In this document: piece by piece, positions 1-7,863 of the stretch
Layout: each line of letters begins with the position of its first letter
Numbering within the stretch: position 1 is the stretch's first letter
Source: CAZHZT01 sp964537285
GTDB taxonomy: Bacteria > Bacteroidota > Bacteroidia > Chitinophagales > Saprospiraceae
Direction of reading: 5' to 3'
Assembly (NCBI GenBank): GCA_964537285.1
Contig: CAZHZT010000001.1
Coordinates: 71,886 to 135,885 of the forward strand
DNA: 64,000 nucleotides
Program-made: the position numbers and the translations under genes
Notes under the pieces: generated by a model
Told to the model about the DNA's origin: nothing
The model's database searches: none
Seen by the model: only the letters and a program-made list of their open reading frames with translations

Positions 1-64
1 GCCCTTTTGGCTGAAAGGCTTATCATTTTGAAGTTCCATTTTTCACAATTTATGTCAAAGAACT
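1..64 (+). repeat. R1 palindromic element, right half (cut by window start)
   Basis: The right half of the 111-bp R1 element is present: the loop segment with GGCTGAAAGG, the arm TTATCATTTTGAAGTTCC and the terminal CACAATTTATGTCAAAGAACT. The left half lies outside the window. The sequence is nearly identical to the copies at 38984, 62365 and 10784. Confidence 0.9.
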
Positions 65-138
65 AAAAATAAAAGGTTGGTTTAACAGCCGATAGGTTGT
101 CTTAAAGGGCATAGTGTTCTTTATTAAAAAAAAATCCG

Positions 139-217
139 CGTTCTTTGACAAATTGTGCGGAACTTCAAAATGGTACCCATTGAATGCCCTTGTGGCTGAA
201 AGGCTTATCATTTTGAA
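139..217 (+). repeat. R1 element, degenerate and 3'-truncated
   Basis: It begins CGTTCTTTGACAAATTGTG and runs through the GAATGCCCTTGTGGCTGAAAGG loop and part of the right arm (TTATCATTTTGAAG), then departs from the family. The left arm carries GGTACCC in place of GATAAGCC, so the stem is broken. It looks like an old copy. Confidence 0.8.
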
Positions 218-288
218 GGGTTCTTTTTTCAACATGGCAAGAAACACATGCATAACTTGTCCCGAATGCCTTCGGGAGCCTCAATGGC

Positions 289-453
289 GTCAACTTAAGC
301 TCTTTATATCTTTATAGCCCGGCACTTCAGTGCCGGGAGAATAATTGTCAGGTTGGGCTTTAGCCCTTTTGTTATTGATAGGCTAAAGCCCCGACAAATC
401 TTAACACTACACCTGGCGCTAAAGCGCCAGGCAAAGAAAAAGCTTAAGTTGAC
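289..453 (+). repeat. R7 triple-hairpin repeat, copy 1
   Basis: The ends are inverted repeats (GTCAACTTAAGC and GCTTAAGTTGAC). Inside are three separate perfect hairpins: CCCGGCACTTCAGTGCCGGG, a GGGCTTTAGCC / GGCTAAAGCCC stem, and CCTGGCGCTAAAGCGCCAGG. A second copy lies in the opposite orientation at 39142-39306 with all three hairpins kept. No coding frame is evident. Confidence 0.85.
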
Positions 454-462
454 GGCACTGAG

Positions 463-1084
463 CCTTACAGGCTGGCCGAGAATGCAAACTTCTATCGATT
501 TCTCAATTCAAGCAATTGATTATCAGTAGTCAAAAAAAGCGTAAAGGCCACTGTTTAGCTCTTCCCGGCCAGCCTGCTTAGCTATGGCGAGGTTTTTTAA
601 CGAAGTTGAAGAAAAAAATCCCTTCGTTCAAAATATTCATTAACTTAGATTCCAGAGTACTAATGCAAGAATTTAGAAGTTAAAACACTAGAATTTTGAG
701 CCTTACAGGAAAAATAAGGTGATAAGTGTTAAAATTTTAAATGTTCAGGGCTTAAAAATTCTTTAGATAATAAATTTATTTTATCTTGGCGAAGGTTCAT
801 TAAAAGACACTTTTTCAGCTACTTAGATAGCTTCTGTTTATTATACGACAAATTGCTCAATTCAGCTTGCTCTACAGTAATCCTCCCGTACTGAAAGCAA
901 CTTGGATCAATCAAGAATGCTCCATTTTTTTGGAGACGTGAAGGGAAAGAAAGGTTACACAGTAGGAATATCTCATGAATACTACTATCCAAACTAGCGT
1001 TCTAAAAAGAACTAAAAGAATTATGAGGTACTTTCTTTTACAAGTATTGACCTTTATCAATTATCAAAAAAATTAAAAGCAATC
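463..1084. other. gene-free interval upstream of bactofilin
   Basis: I see no credible coding frame. An imperfect inverted repeat (AGGCTGGCCG near 469, CGGCCAGCCTGC near 567) occupies the first part. At about 605-661 lies a segment homologous to 5418-5649, but without the 172-bp R2 insertion found there. The remaining AT-rich stretch to 1084 should hold the bactofilin promoter, but I could not fix one with confidence. Confidence 0.6.
605..661 (+). repeat. R8 repeat: unoccupied counterpart of the R2 insertion site
   Basis: The sequence reads AATCCCTTCGTTCAAAATATTCA and continues directly into TTAACTTAGATTCCAGAG. The same sequence at 5422-5649 is split by a 172-bp R2 element flanked by two copies of AAATATTCA. 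This copy therefore represents the pre-insertion state. Confidence 0.85.
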
Positions 1085-1585
1085 ATGTTCGGACACAAGA
1101 AAAAATCCCCTTCTTCAACTAAAAAAAACGGCTTCATTCCTTCCTCGGCTTCACTTCAATTAAACAGCCTCGTCAATGGTACTGTTATTGAAGGAAACAT
1201 CAACTCAGATAGCGATATCCGAATTGATGGTACAATTAAAGGTACTTTAAATTGTACTGCAAAAGTTATTATTGGCCCTTCAGGGTATATTAATGGGGAA
1301 ATCCGTTGCCAAAATGCTGTAATCGAAGGAAGGTTTGAAGGACAGCTAGAAGTAAAAGAGAAATTACACGTCAGAGAAACAGCTGAAATCCATGGGGATG
1401 TACAAACAAATATCCTGGTGGTTAATGCGGGTGCAGTGTTTAATGTTTCCTGTAAAATGGGAATGAAAAAATCCAACTCCAACGGTCACGTAGAAAACAA
1501 ACGCAAAGCAAAAGCCATTGTTAAATCAACTAAGTCTTCTCATCATGTCAGAGAAGAATCCGGACTCCAAAAAGAAGCCGGTTAA
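1085..1585 (+). CDS. bactofilin family polymer-forming protein
   Basis: A small cytoskeletal protein expected to self-assemble into filaments at the inner face of the membrane, helping cell shape or envelope organisation. The central part (about residues 28-125) has the bactofilin pattern of short beta strands with regularly spaced glycines and hydrophobics (GTVIEGNI, IRIDGTIKGTL, GYINGEI, GRFEGQLEV, AEIHGDVQTNILVV), which predicts a right-handed beta-helix. Flexible basic tails flank it: a Lys/Ser-rich N-terminus and a Lys-rich C-terminus. The length of 166 aa is usual. Its 3' end overlaps the AtpZ gene by 41 bp, so the two are probably co-transcribed and translationally coupled. The family assignment is firm; the specific role is inferred. 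Confidence 0.93.
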   Translation: MFGHKKKSPSSTKKNGFIPSSASLQLNSLVNGTVIEGNINSDSDIRIDGTIKGTLNCTAKVIIGPSGYINGEIRCQNAVIEGRFEGQLEVKEKLHVRETAEIHGDVQTNILVVNAGAVFNVSCKMGMKKSNSNGHVENKRKAKAIVKSTKSSHHVREESGLQKEAG

Positions 1586-1775
1586 CGATTACCTGAAATA
1601 TTCCGGGATGGCCATCCAAATGGGGGTAATTATCTCCATTGGGGCCTATCTCGGACAAGAACTGGATAGACGACTAGGAACAGAAAAACCCTACTTGACG
1701 GTTGTCCTGTCTCTGCTTGCAATTTTTGTCGCGCTATACCTTATCTTAAAAGACATTTTGCGGAAGGATAACTAA
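1545..1775 (+). CDS. AtpZ/AtpI family protein (F0F1 ATPase-associated)
   Basis: A 76-aa membrane protein with two transmembrane segments (about residues 20-40 and 51-70) and the family pattern YSGMAIQMGV...GAYLGQELDRRL. AtpZ/AtpI proteins help assemble the c-ring of ATP synthase and may carry Mg2+. I chose the ATG at 1545 (MSEKNPD); an upstream in-frame ATG at 1518 would lie deeper in the bactofilin gene. The stop overlaps the next start (TAATG, 1773-1777), indicating tight coupling. In related genomes the following genes are usually atpB, atpE and so on; here they are not. Confidence 0.85.
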   Translation: MSEKNPDSKKKPVNDYLKYSGMAIQMGVIISIGAYLGQELDRRLGTEKPYLTVVLSLLAIFVALYLILKDILRKDN

Positions 1776-2158
1776 TGGAGCAACCTCTTTTCATAAAACA
1801 ATTAGGAATAACAGCTCTCATCGTTGCTGCTATTCTTCTGGGAATTCATTTCATTCCTGGCTTTTCCTCTTTCTGGATTTTCTCCCTCGTGAGCTGGGCA
1901 GGCTTCATCGCTCTTTCTGTTTTAATCTATAAAACAGCTTACTCTGCCGCCCATGACGCTAATAAGAACAAATACACTAACGTGATTATCGGAGCTGTTA
2001 TGGGAAAATTTGCCCTGTCTTTGGTAATTATTTTAGGGTACTGGTATGGCTTTTCTCCATCCTCAAAGTTTTTTTTATTGCCATTCTTCTTAATTTATCT
2101 AGGATTTACCATCTTTGAGGTGCACTTCTTAATGAAACTCGGTAAAACAAATGCCTGA
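1775..2158 (+). CDS. small integral membrane protein, AtpI-like position
   Basis: A 127-aa protein with four predicted hydrophobic segments (about residues 9-28, 32-52, 68-90 and 98-120), so almost wholly membrane-embedded. It starts on the last base of the AtpZ stop codon. Proteins of this size and topology sit between AtpZ and AtpB in many Bacteroidota and are often labelled ATP synthase protein I-like. That label rests on topology and position, not on a diagnostic motif. It lies 5 bp before the biotin-carrier gene. Confidence 0.7.
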   Translation: MEQPLFIKQLGITALIVAAILLGIHFIPGFSSFWIFSLVSWAGFIALSVLIYKTAYSAAHDANKNKYTNVIIGAVMGKFALSLVIILGYWYGFSPSSKFFLLPFFLIYLGFTIFEVHFLMKLGKTNA

Positions 2159-2163
2159 AATAG

Positions 2164-2652
2164 ATGGAAAATAATTTATATTCTGCTGTTATTAATGACA
2201 CTGAAAGCCTTGAAATTCGTACGGAAGAACTCAAGGACCTCGATCTTTTGCACACCTCCGGCGCTCACTTCCACCTTTTACATGAAGGAAGTGCATATCA
2301 AATAGAGGTTCTGGAGGCAGATTACCAGAAAAAGCTTTTTTACTTAAATATAAACGGAAAGCGCCTTTCAGTCCTCCTGTCCGATCGTTTTGACACATTA
2401 GTTAAAAAAATGGGCCTAAACCTTCACGAAGGCCAGAAAGTGAAAGATATTAAAGCTCCCATGCCTGGAATGGTTTTAGACATCCTCGTTGAAGAGGGGC
2501 AGAATATCGAGAAAGGAGATCCAATGATCATTCTGGAGGCCATGAAAATGGAAAATGTTATTAAAGCCGGTGGGGATGGTATCGTAAAAAAAATCTTTGT
2601 AAAAAAGTCAAATGCCGTAGAAAAAAATGCTATGCTTATAGAATTGGATTAA
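2164..2652 (+). CDS. biotin/lipoyl-attachment carrier protein (BCCP-like)
   Basis: A 162-aa carrier whose C-terminal 75 residues form a biotinyl domain: IKAPMPGMVLDILV...GDPMIILEAMKMENVIKAG. The lysine of EAMKMEN (about residue 128) is the predicted biotinylation site. The N-terminal 80 residues look like the beta-rich region found before the carrier domain in acyl-CoA or pyruvate carboxylase subunits. It would shuttle carboxybiotin between a biotin carboxylase and a carboxyltransferase, neither of which is in the window. The gene ends inside the 3' end of the convergent M50 protease gene (17-bp overlap). Confidence 0.88.
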   Translation: MENNLYSAVINDTESLEIRTEELKDLDLLHTSGAHFHLLHEGSAYQIEVLEADYQKKLFYLNINGKRLSVLLSDRFDTLVKKMGLNLHEGQKVKDIKAPMPGMVLDILVEEGQNIEKGDPMIILEAMKMENVIKAGGDGIVKKIFVKKSNAVEKNAMLIELD

Positions 2653-3793
2653 GCAGTTTATTGTCTTCTTGGCGTTTTTGCTCCTTCTTATTCCTGATAG
2701 CCTGTTGCTGTTTAAACTGAATAAAGTGGTCGATGGTATCTTCATCAATTAAGCCTAGCGGTTTTTCTCCATCAAAAACAACAACAACATCGGTTTCCTG
2801 AGATCGAATCGAAGTGAAAATCTTGTACAAATTATCTTCCGGGTGAACCTTTGAATAGTCCTCTATCATCAGGTTTCCAACAGGAGTGCTGTAATCTCCC
2901 TTTGTCACGGCTTCCTTTATGGTATTCTCTGAAAGAATACCGCATGGATGACTCAAGTGGTTAAAGACAAGGAAATTTTTTTCATTCTGCTTTTTTAAGG
3001 CATCTATTGCCAGCGCTACAGGATTGTCAATATGCAGTGCAGTCTGTTGGCCTTGAATGAGGTCTCTGGCATTGAAGGTTTTGACAAACTCGTCGTACTT
3101 AACCATTCTATACTCCTGAATGGCTGTAAAGTATACAAATAGCGCAATGAAAGGCAATATGTAGTGTCCAATAAAAATACCTAGAAAAAAAAGACCAATA
3201 GCAAGAATCTGGGCTATAACGACCGCATAAAAAGTAGCTACTTTTTTACTAAGTCTGAGGGCCAATAAAGAGCGAAGTACCCTTCCTCCATCCATTGGAA
3301 TGGCTGGGATCATGTTGAGTATAGCCAGAAGTAAATTAGTAACCAAGACCCAGGGGATGAAGAAAGCGGGGTGGAAAAGAAGCGTTGGGTCAGAAAAAAG
3401 CTCTAACATCCTTTCTAAAGGAAAAAATAAGAAATAAAGCCCTAGTATTAGAGCAATGCCAACATTAACCAAAGGCCCGGCCACCGCTATGAAAAACTCT
3501 TGGATGGGTTTTTCCGGGAGGCGTTCTAAACGGGCAACGCCTCCTATTGGAAAAAGAATAATATCTTTAGTAATAACTCCAAATCTCTTTGCCGTAAGTG
3601 CATGGCCGAATTCGTGAAAGATTATGCAAATGAAAATAACAATTGAATACAACGCCAGTATGGCCGTGCTCTGGATGTCCAGCCGACTTCTAAACCCAAC
3701 AAATCCTATCCAAAGGAATAATAAACCAAATGACCAGTGTACCTTTACAGGTATACCGGCAATGGTAATTATTTTTAAAGAGCTTTTCTTCAT
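2636..3793 (-). CDS. M50 site-2 protease family zinc metalloprotease with CBS domains
   Basis: An intramembrane zinc protease of the site-2 protease / SpoIVFB type. HEFGHALTAKRFG (about residues 61-73) supplies two zinc histidines and the catalytic Glu. NMIPAIPMDGGRVLRS (about 161-176) supplies the third ligand Asp. Six or so hydrophobic segments fill residues 1-225. Residues 240-360 hold a pair of CBS-like motifs (ARDLIQG...; VGNLMIEDYSKVHPED...LGLIDEDTI), which usually bind adenylates and regulate activity. Length (385 aa) is normal. Substrate unknown; such proteases typically cleave membrane-bound anti-sigma factors or pro-proteins. Its start abuts an R3 repeat. Confidence 0.92.
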   Translation of the reverse strand: MKKSSLKIITIAGIPVKVHWSFGLLFLWIGFVGFRSRLDIQSTAILALYSIVIFICIIFHEFGHALTAKRFGVITKDIILFPIGGVARLERLPEKPIQEFFIAVAGPLVNVGIALILGLYFLFFPLERMLELFSDPTLLFHPAFFIPWVLVTNLLLAILNMIPAIPMDGGRVLRSLLALRLSKKVATFYAVVIAQILAIGLFFLGIFIGHYILPFIALFVYFTAIQEYRMVKYDEFVKTFNARDLIQGQQTALHIDNPVALAIDALKKQNEKNFLVFNHLSHPCGILSENTIKEAVTKGDYSTPVGNLMIEDYSKVHPEDNLYKIFTSIRSQETDVVVVFDGEKPLGLIDEDTIDHFIQFKQQQAIRNKKEQKRQEDNKLLNPIL

Positions 3794-3795
3794 GT

Positions 3796-3914
3796 TTAAT
3801 TAATGCAAGTTGTGATGAATGAGGCTGAATTAGCGGTTTTTTGTTTCAAAACAAAGCCCATAGGCGAGAAGTTTTGAAACAAATTCCCCTTACTCACCAC
3901 AGCTTGGGTTAGTT
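3796..3914 (+). repeat. R3 palindromic element, copy 1
   Basis: It begins TTAATTAATGCAAGTTGTGATGA and ends CACAGCTTGGGTTAGTTA. The inverted ends (GCAAGTTGTGATGA-like) are shared with copies at 5130, 27727 and 62485, while the interior differs: here a TTTCAAAAC / GTTTTGAAA pair. It fills the whole gap between the minus-strand acyl-CoA dehydrogenase end and the M50 protease start. The last two bases enter the acyl-CoA dehydrogenase stop codon. Confidence 0.75.
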
Positions 3915-5097
3915 AGCTCAATTGAGCTGATTCCGTTAGTAAGGGCTGATAAAGTTGACCTTTCAGCACACTACGTGCAATGACCAGGCGTTGGATCTCT
4001 GAGGTTCCTTCGTAAATCTGGGTGATCTTGGCGTCCCGCATGAGCCTTTCTACGTGGTATTCCTTGACGAACCCATAACCTCCGTGAATTTGAACCGCCT
4101 CAACCGTTTGGCGCATAGCCACTTCGGATGCAAATAATTTTGCCATTGAAGAAGCCGTATCATAGTTCATATTTTGGTCTTTCAACCATGCTGCCCGATA
4201 AACTAACAAGCGTGCTGCCTCAATTTCAGTTGCCATGTCGGCAAGTTTAAACGCTATAGCCTGGTGCTTGCTGATCGGCTTGCCAAAAGCTTCTCGTTCT
4301 TTTGAATAGGCTACAGCTAATTCATAGGCTCCTGCCGCAATTCCCAATGCTTGAGCAGCGATACCAATACGCCCTCCGGAAAGCACCTTCATAGCAAATT
4401 TGAAACCAAAACCATCTTCGCCGATGCGATTTTCTTTGGGAACTTTTACATCAGAATACATGATCGTATGCGTGTCAGACGAACGTATGCCTAGTTTGTC
4501 TTCTTTAGCTCCAATTGCCACGCCCTGCCAATCCGTTTCCACGATGAAGGCATTGATGCCACGGTGACCAAGTTCAAGATGACTCTGTGCGATGACAAGA
4601 TGCACTTGAGAAGTACCACCATTGGTAATCCAGTTTTTGGTTCCATTGAGAAGATAGTGATCATCCTGTTCAATCGCTGTGGTGCGTTGGCTTGTAGCAT
4701 CACTACCTGCTTCCGGTTCTGATAGGCAGAAGGAGCCGATCCATTCTCCCGTGGTCAGTTTGGGTAAGTATTTTGCTTTCTGCTCCTCGGTGCCAAATGT
4801 TTCAATTCCCCAGCAGACAAGAGAATTATTCACAGAAACAATCACCGAGGCAGAATTGTCTATCTTGGAAAGTTCTTCCATAGCCAGGACATAGGAAATA
4901 GTATCCATTCCTCCTCCTCCATATTCCGGAGAGACCATCATCCCAAGAAAACCAAGCTCTCCCAGTTTTCTAACCTGTTCAGTAGGATAGATCATCGCTG
5001 AGTCTCTTTCGATTACGCCTGGTTTCAATTCTTTTTGTGCAAACTCTCTTGCGGCGGCTTGTACGGCCAGTTGTTCTTCTGTTAATTCAAATTTCAT
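3913..5097 (-). CDS. acyl-CoA dehydrogenase (short/medium-chain, butyryl-CoA type)
   Basis: An FAD-dependent enzyme that introduces the alpha-beta double bond in fatty acyl-CoA during beta-oxidation, passing electrons to an electron-transfer flavoprotein. It is 394 aa, the usual family size, with all landmarks: N-terminal helical domain, the CLSEPEAGSDA signature (about 123-133), the ITNGG strand, and the C-terminal helical domain with HGGYGFVKEYHVERLMRDAK. IYEGTSEIQRLVIAR (about 361-375) contains the catalytic glutamate in the position used by short- and medium-chain enzymes. It stands alone; the next gene upstream is 800 bp away and divergent. Confidence 0.95.
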   Translation of the reverse strand: MKFELTEEQLAVQAAAREFAQKELKPGVIERDSAMIYPTEQVRKLGELGFLGMMVSPEYGGGGMDTISYVLAMEELSKIDNSASVIVSVNNSLVCWGIETFGTEEQKAKYLPKLTTGEWIGSFCLSEPEAGSDATSQRTTAIEQDDHYLLNGTKNWITNGGTSQVHLVIAQSHLELGHRGINAFIVETDWQGVAIGAKEDKLGIRSSDTHTIMYSDVKVPKENRIGEDGFGFKFAMKVLSGGRIGIAAQALGIAAGAYELAVAYSKEREAFGKPISKHQAIAFKLADMATEIEAARLLVYRAAWLKDQNMNYDTASSMAKLFASEVAMRQTVEAVQIHGGYGFVKEYHVERLMRDAKITQIYEGTSEIQRLVIARSVLKGQLYQPLLTESAQLS

Positions 5098-5129
5098 CTT
5101 TGGACAAATGTTGGTAGTCGTATAATTAT

Positions 5130-5357
5130 TTAATTCAAGTTGCGATGATAAGAGTTAATAAAGAAGTTTCGTTCTTTGACAAATTGTGTGGAGTTTAAAA
5201 ATGATAAAACCTGAATGCCCTGGTGGCTGAAGGGGTTATCATTTTTAAACTTCATTTTATCACAATTTATGTCAAAGAACCAGAAATTTTTGAAAAAAAT
5301 CTTTGATTTTGCATCAAAAGAGCGACGCATTCTCTTATCATCGCAACTCGGCTAATT
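5130..5357 (+). repeat. R3 element, copy 2, interrupted by an R1 element
   Basis: The outer ends TTAATTCAAGTTGCGATGA (5130) and TCATCGCAACTCGGCTAATT (to 5357) are inverted repeats, continued inward by GATAAGAG / CTCTTATC. The interior holds a complete R1 copy at 5170-5281 with its own target duplication, so R1 inserted into an existing R3 element. Confidence 0.8.
5170..5281 (+). repeat. R1 palindromic element with near-perfect target duplication
   Basis: 112 bp, from CGTTCTTTGAC to GTCAAAGAACC, with an internal stem around a GCCCTGGTGGCTGA loop. The flanking 8-mers AGAAGTTT (5162-5169) and AGAAATTT (5282-5289) match at 7 of 8 positions. It is nested within an R3 copy. Confidence 0.9.
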
Positions 5358-5435
5358 CATATCTTTTAAAATACAGAATTTATGGGTATTGTTTAGGGGA
5401 AAACTATTACTTTTCAAAAAAAATCCCTTCATTCA

Positions 5436-5625
5436 AAATATTCACAGCGATTCTCGCTTTGAAAAATAAACGCGCCTACGGCGCGAAATTCCTTTGAGAG
5501 GGAGGCCGAAAGGGCTATTTTGCGAAGCAAAATAGCCCTTTCGGCCTCCCTCTCAAGAAAATATCGCCGCGAAGCGGCGTAAATTTGGTTTGGGGTTTCC
5601 AAAACGAGAATTGCTGAAATATTCA
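5436..5625 (+). mobile_element. R2 MITE-like element (172 bp) with 9-bp target duplication
   Basis: The element at 5445-5616 has terminal inverted repeats CAGCGATTCTCG and CGAGAATTGCTG. Next inward are the hairpins CGCGCCTACGGCGCG and CGCCGCGAAGCGGCG. The centre is a 28-bp-arm palindrome (5502-5560) with the loop GAA. AAATATTCA occurs directly on both sides (5436-5444, 5617-5625). The homologous sequence at 605-661 has one AAATATTCA and no element. No coding potential, so mobilisation must be in trans. Confidence 0.92.
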
Positions 5626-5899
5626 TTAACTTATGTTCCAGAGGATTAAAGCATTTTGAAGTATTTAAATGGCCGTTCTGATGAGGTGTTAGACTATTAT
5701 ATGTTGGTCATACGTTCAAGATTACTGCCAATTCGAACAATAAAAAGGGCTGCTTATACAAAAAATAATGCATTCATTGGTAAGCAGTAAAAAAAGCAAT
5801 ACTTTTGTGTGATTTTATAATTATGCTTGCGGGATCAACTGATTTATAAGAAAAATCCCACAACAGCCGAGAAAATTAAAAAACTAGAAAGCAGTTAAC
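5626..5899. other. upstream region of the OmpA-family gene
   Basis: The first part (to about 5650) is the right side of repeat R8. The rest is AT-rich and carries the promoter at 5776-5807. I see no other gene or RNA here. Confidence 0.6.
5776..5807 (+). promoter_or_regulatory. predicted Bacteroidota promoter for the OmpA-family gene
   Basis: TACTTTTG at 5800-5807 matches the TAnnTTTG -7 box, and ATTG at 5776-5779 sits 20 bp upstream as a -33 element. The predicted start near 5814 gives a leader of about 85 nt. Confidence 0.6.
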
Positions 5900-7633
5900 A
5901 TGAGAATTAAGAATTTTTTACTGATTTCATTAATCTTTGTTTCATATTCAGCATTATTTGCTCAAGATAATCCTGAAGCTTATGAGAAGGAAAACCTAAA
6001 AATATACCGTTACAAAAAACATCAGTCTGAAATAGGAGTGCATGTCGGTCACTTCTTCGTGTCAGGAGATGTAGTGCCTCGTCCGGGCTGGGGGGCTGGT
6101 ATTCACTTTCGCAGAGCCTTGGACTTTGCTTTTTCCTACCGCTTTGAGCTGCTTTACGGACAAGCATTTGGACTGGAGCCTCGTAACTCAACTCATATCG
6201 CAGATGCCTTGCCGGATATTTTGGGAACGAATAGCCTGGGATATGGTTCCGGAACCGGCCTGCCCTGGATTCACAGTTTTAAAACGAATTTTTACTCTGC
6301 CAGTGTGCAAGGTATCTGGAATTTGAATGTGTTTAACTTTAAACAGCGTAAACGCAAATGGAATTTCTACCTTATGCTAGGTGGGGGAGCAGATATCATG
6401 GAAACCTATTACGATGCTACCGATGAAAATGGTAATCCTTACGATTTTAATCGGGTGCTGGAAAATAGAAACCCTGAAAACAATGCAGATGACCGGAAAG
6501 ATATCCGCTCAGAGGTTAAAAACGATATCCTTGACGGTGATTACGAAACCAGAGGGGATGTAGCAACAGGACGTCGCCCCGGCGAAACAGACGTTTCCAA
6601 CGATGATGTCCCAACGCAAATAAATTTACACCTGAATACAGGCGGGGGATTATCATATCGATTGAATGAAAAAGTAAACTTGACACTTGAACATCAGGTA
6701 ATCTCTATTTTTGGCCGGGAAGGGGATTTGTTGGATGGTTATCGTTGGGCAACCGACGGAGGTTTGACCCAATCAAAAGATCTGATTAATTATACGAATC
6801 TTCGTGTAAACATCGCGATAGGTAAAAAGAAAGAAGGTGTCCTCCCGCCCCTTTATTGGGTTAGTCCGCTTGATTTACTGGCAGATGATATGCTCGAAAC
6901 TACACAGCGTGTAGATAAAGGCCTGAGAGATAGTGACGGAGACGGAGTACTTGATCTCGTTGATCAGGAAGAAGATACTCCGGAAGGAGTTGATGTAAAC
7001 ACTAAAGGAATTGCATTGGATAGCGATAAGGATGGTATTCCTAATCACAAAGATGCCGAACCATTTTCTCCGGCCGGGTTCGAAGTCAATGAAAGGGGAG
7101 TTGCTCAAGTACCAGACCCTGGCTACACCACCGAAGATGATGTAAATCGAATTGTAGATGAAAAGCTGGAAGCCTTCCGTAAAAACTTGCCGGATCCAAC
7201 GGTTAACTGGTACTTTCCATTGGTTAATTTCGATAATGATAGTTATTCAGTCCGTCGGTCTGAATTTGGTAAATTACACCAAGTAGCCGCAGTATTAGAG
7301 CAAAACCCTGATATGCGCATCCTTGTAACGGGCTATGCTGACAGGCCTGCAAGTGATTGTTACAATCAAGTGCTTTCTTTTAACAGAGCTGAGTCTGTAG
7401 TAAATTACCTGGTTGCAAAATATGAATTGGAAAGAACACGCCTTGTTCTCGATTACTCAGGGGAAGAAATAAATATTGAAGATACCAAAGGCTCAAGTTC
7501 TTTGAATCGTCGGGTTGAGTTTCGTGTAGCTACCCCTTCTGAAACGATTAATAAATCTGCTCCTGATTGTGGCGTGAAGAAGGCAGGCAAAGGTAAGAAG
7601 ACGAATTATTCTGGTAATAGACAAGGGTTTTAA
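5900..7633 (+). CDS. OmpA-family outer membrane protein with thrombospondin type 3 repeats
   Basis: A 577-aa secreted envelope protein. A signal peptide (MRIKNFLLISLIFVSYSALFAQ) is followed by a beta-barrel-like region (to about residue 310). Then come acidic calcium-binding TSP3-type repeats (DSDGDGVLDLVDQEEDTP, DSDKDGIPNHKDAEP; about 342-395). The last part is an OmpA/MotB peptidoglycan-binding domain (about 435-550) with VTGYADRPASDCYN...LSFNRAESVVNYLV. It probably links the outer membrane to the cell wall. A long charged Asp/Asn-rich insertion (about 170-235) is unusual. The C-terminal 20 residues are basic. Monocistronic, with its own promoter. Confidence 0.92.
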   Translation: MRIKNFLLISLIFVSYSALFAQDNPEAYEKENLKIYRYKKHQSEIGVHVGHFFVSGDVVPRPGWGAGIHFRRALDFAFSYRFELLYGQAFGLEPRNSTHIADALPDILGTNSLGYGSGTGLPWIHSFKTNFYSASVQGIWNLNVFNFKQRKRKWNFYLMLGGGADIMETYYDATDENGNPYDFNRVLENRNPENNADDRKDIRSEVKNDILDGDYETRGDVATGRRPGETDVSNDDVPTQINLHLNTGGGLSYRLNEKVNLTLEHQVISIFGREGDLLDGYRWATDGGLTQSKDLINYTNLRVNIAIGKKKEGVLPPLYWVSPLDLLADDMLETTQRVDKGLRDSDGDGVLDLVDQEEDTPEGVDVNTKGIALDSDKDGIPNHKDAEPFSPAGFEVNERGVAQVPDPGYTTEDDVNRIVDEKLEAFRKNLPDPTVNWYFPLVNFDNDSYSVRRSEFGKLHQVAAVLEQNPDMRILVTGYADRPASDCYNQVLSFNRAESVVNYLVAKYELERTRLVLDYSGEEINIEDTKGSSSLNRRVEFRVATPSETINKSAPDCGVKKAGKGKKTNYSGNRQGF

Positions 7634-7643
7634 TAAAAAAATT

Positions 7644-7676
7644 AGACTTGTTCTGTAGCTGTTCGATAACAAGTCT
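7644..7676 (+). repeat. R4 element remnant (ends only)
   Basis: AGACTTGTTCTGTAGCTG is followed after a few bases by AACAAGTCT, i.e. the two ends of the R4 family (full copy at 28112-28270) with almost no interior. It lies 10 bp after the OmpA-family stop and may act as a weak terminator. Confidence 0.65.
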
Positions 7677-7689
7677 ATTAATCTTAAAG

Positions 7690-7846
7690 GAGGCTGTCTC
7701 ATAAGTAATTCGTGTGGCTCGGGAGTAGTTTTTTCTATTAAAGGGGATTCTTTTTTTGAAGTTTTCACTAAAAATTTCAAAAAAAGCCCCCACTCAAAAA
7801 GAAAATTCCCTGCCAGTCGCGACGAACAAACTTATGATACAGCCTC
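7690..7846 (+). mobile_element. R5 MITE-like element, copy 1
   Basis: Terminal inverted repeats GAGGCTGTCTCATAAG and CTTATGATACAGCCTC match at 15 of 16 positions. Subterminal ATTCGTGTGG and CGACGAACAAA are shared with the copy at 15594. The centre is a different imperfect palindrome (TTTTTTTGAAGTTTTC...AAATTTCAAAAAAA). GAGGCTGTCTCA-type ends recall some IS families, but no transposase is present. Confidence 0.75.
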
Positions 7847-7863
7847 TTCATAAATATGATTAA

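Noticed and set aside
5429..5626. 65-codon minus-strand frame
   Set aside because: It is the R2 element read in one frame; other R2 copies do not keep it open in the same way.
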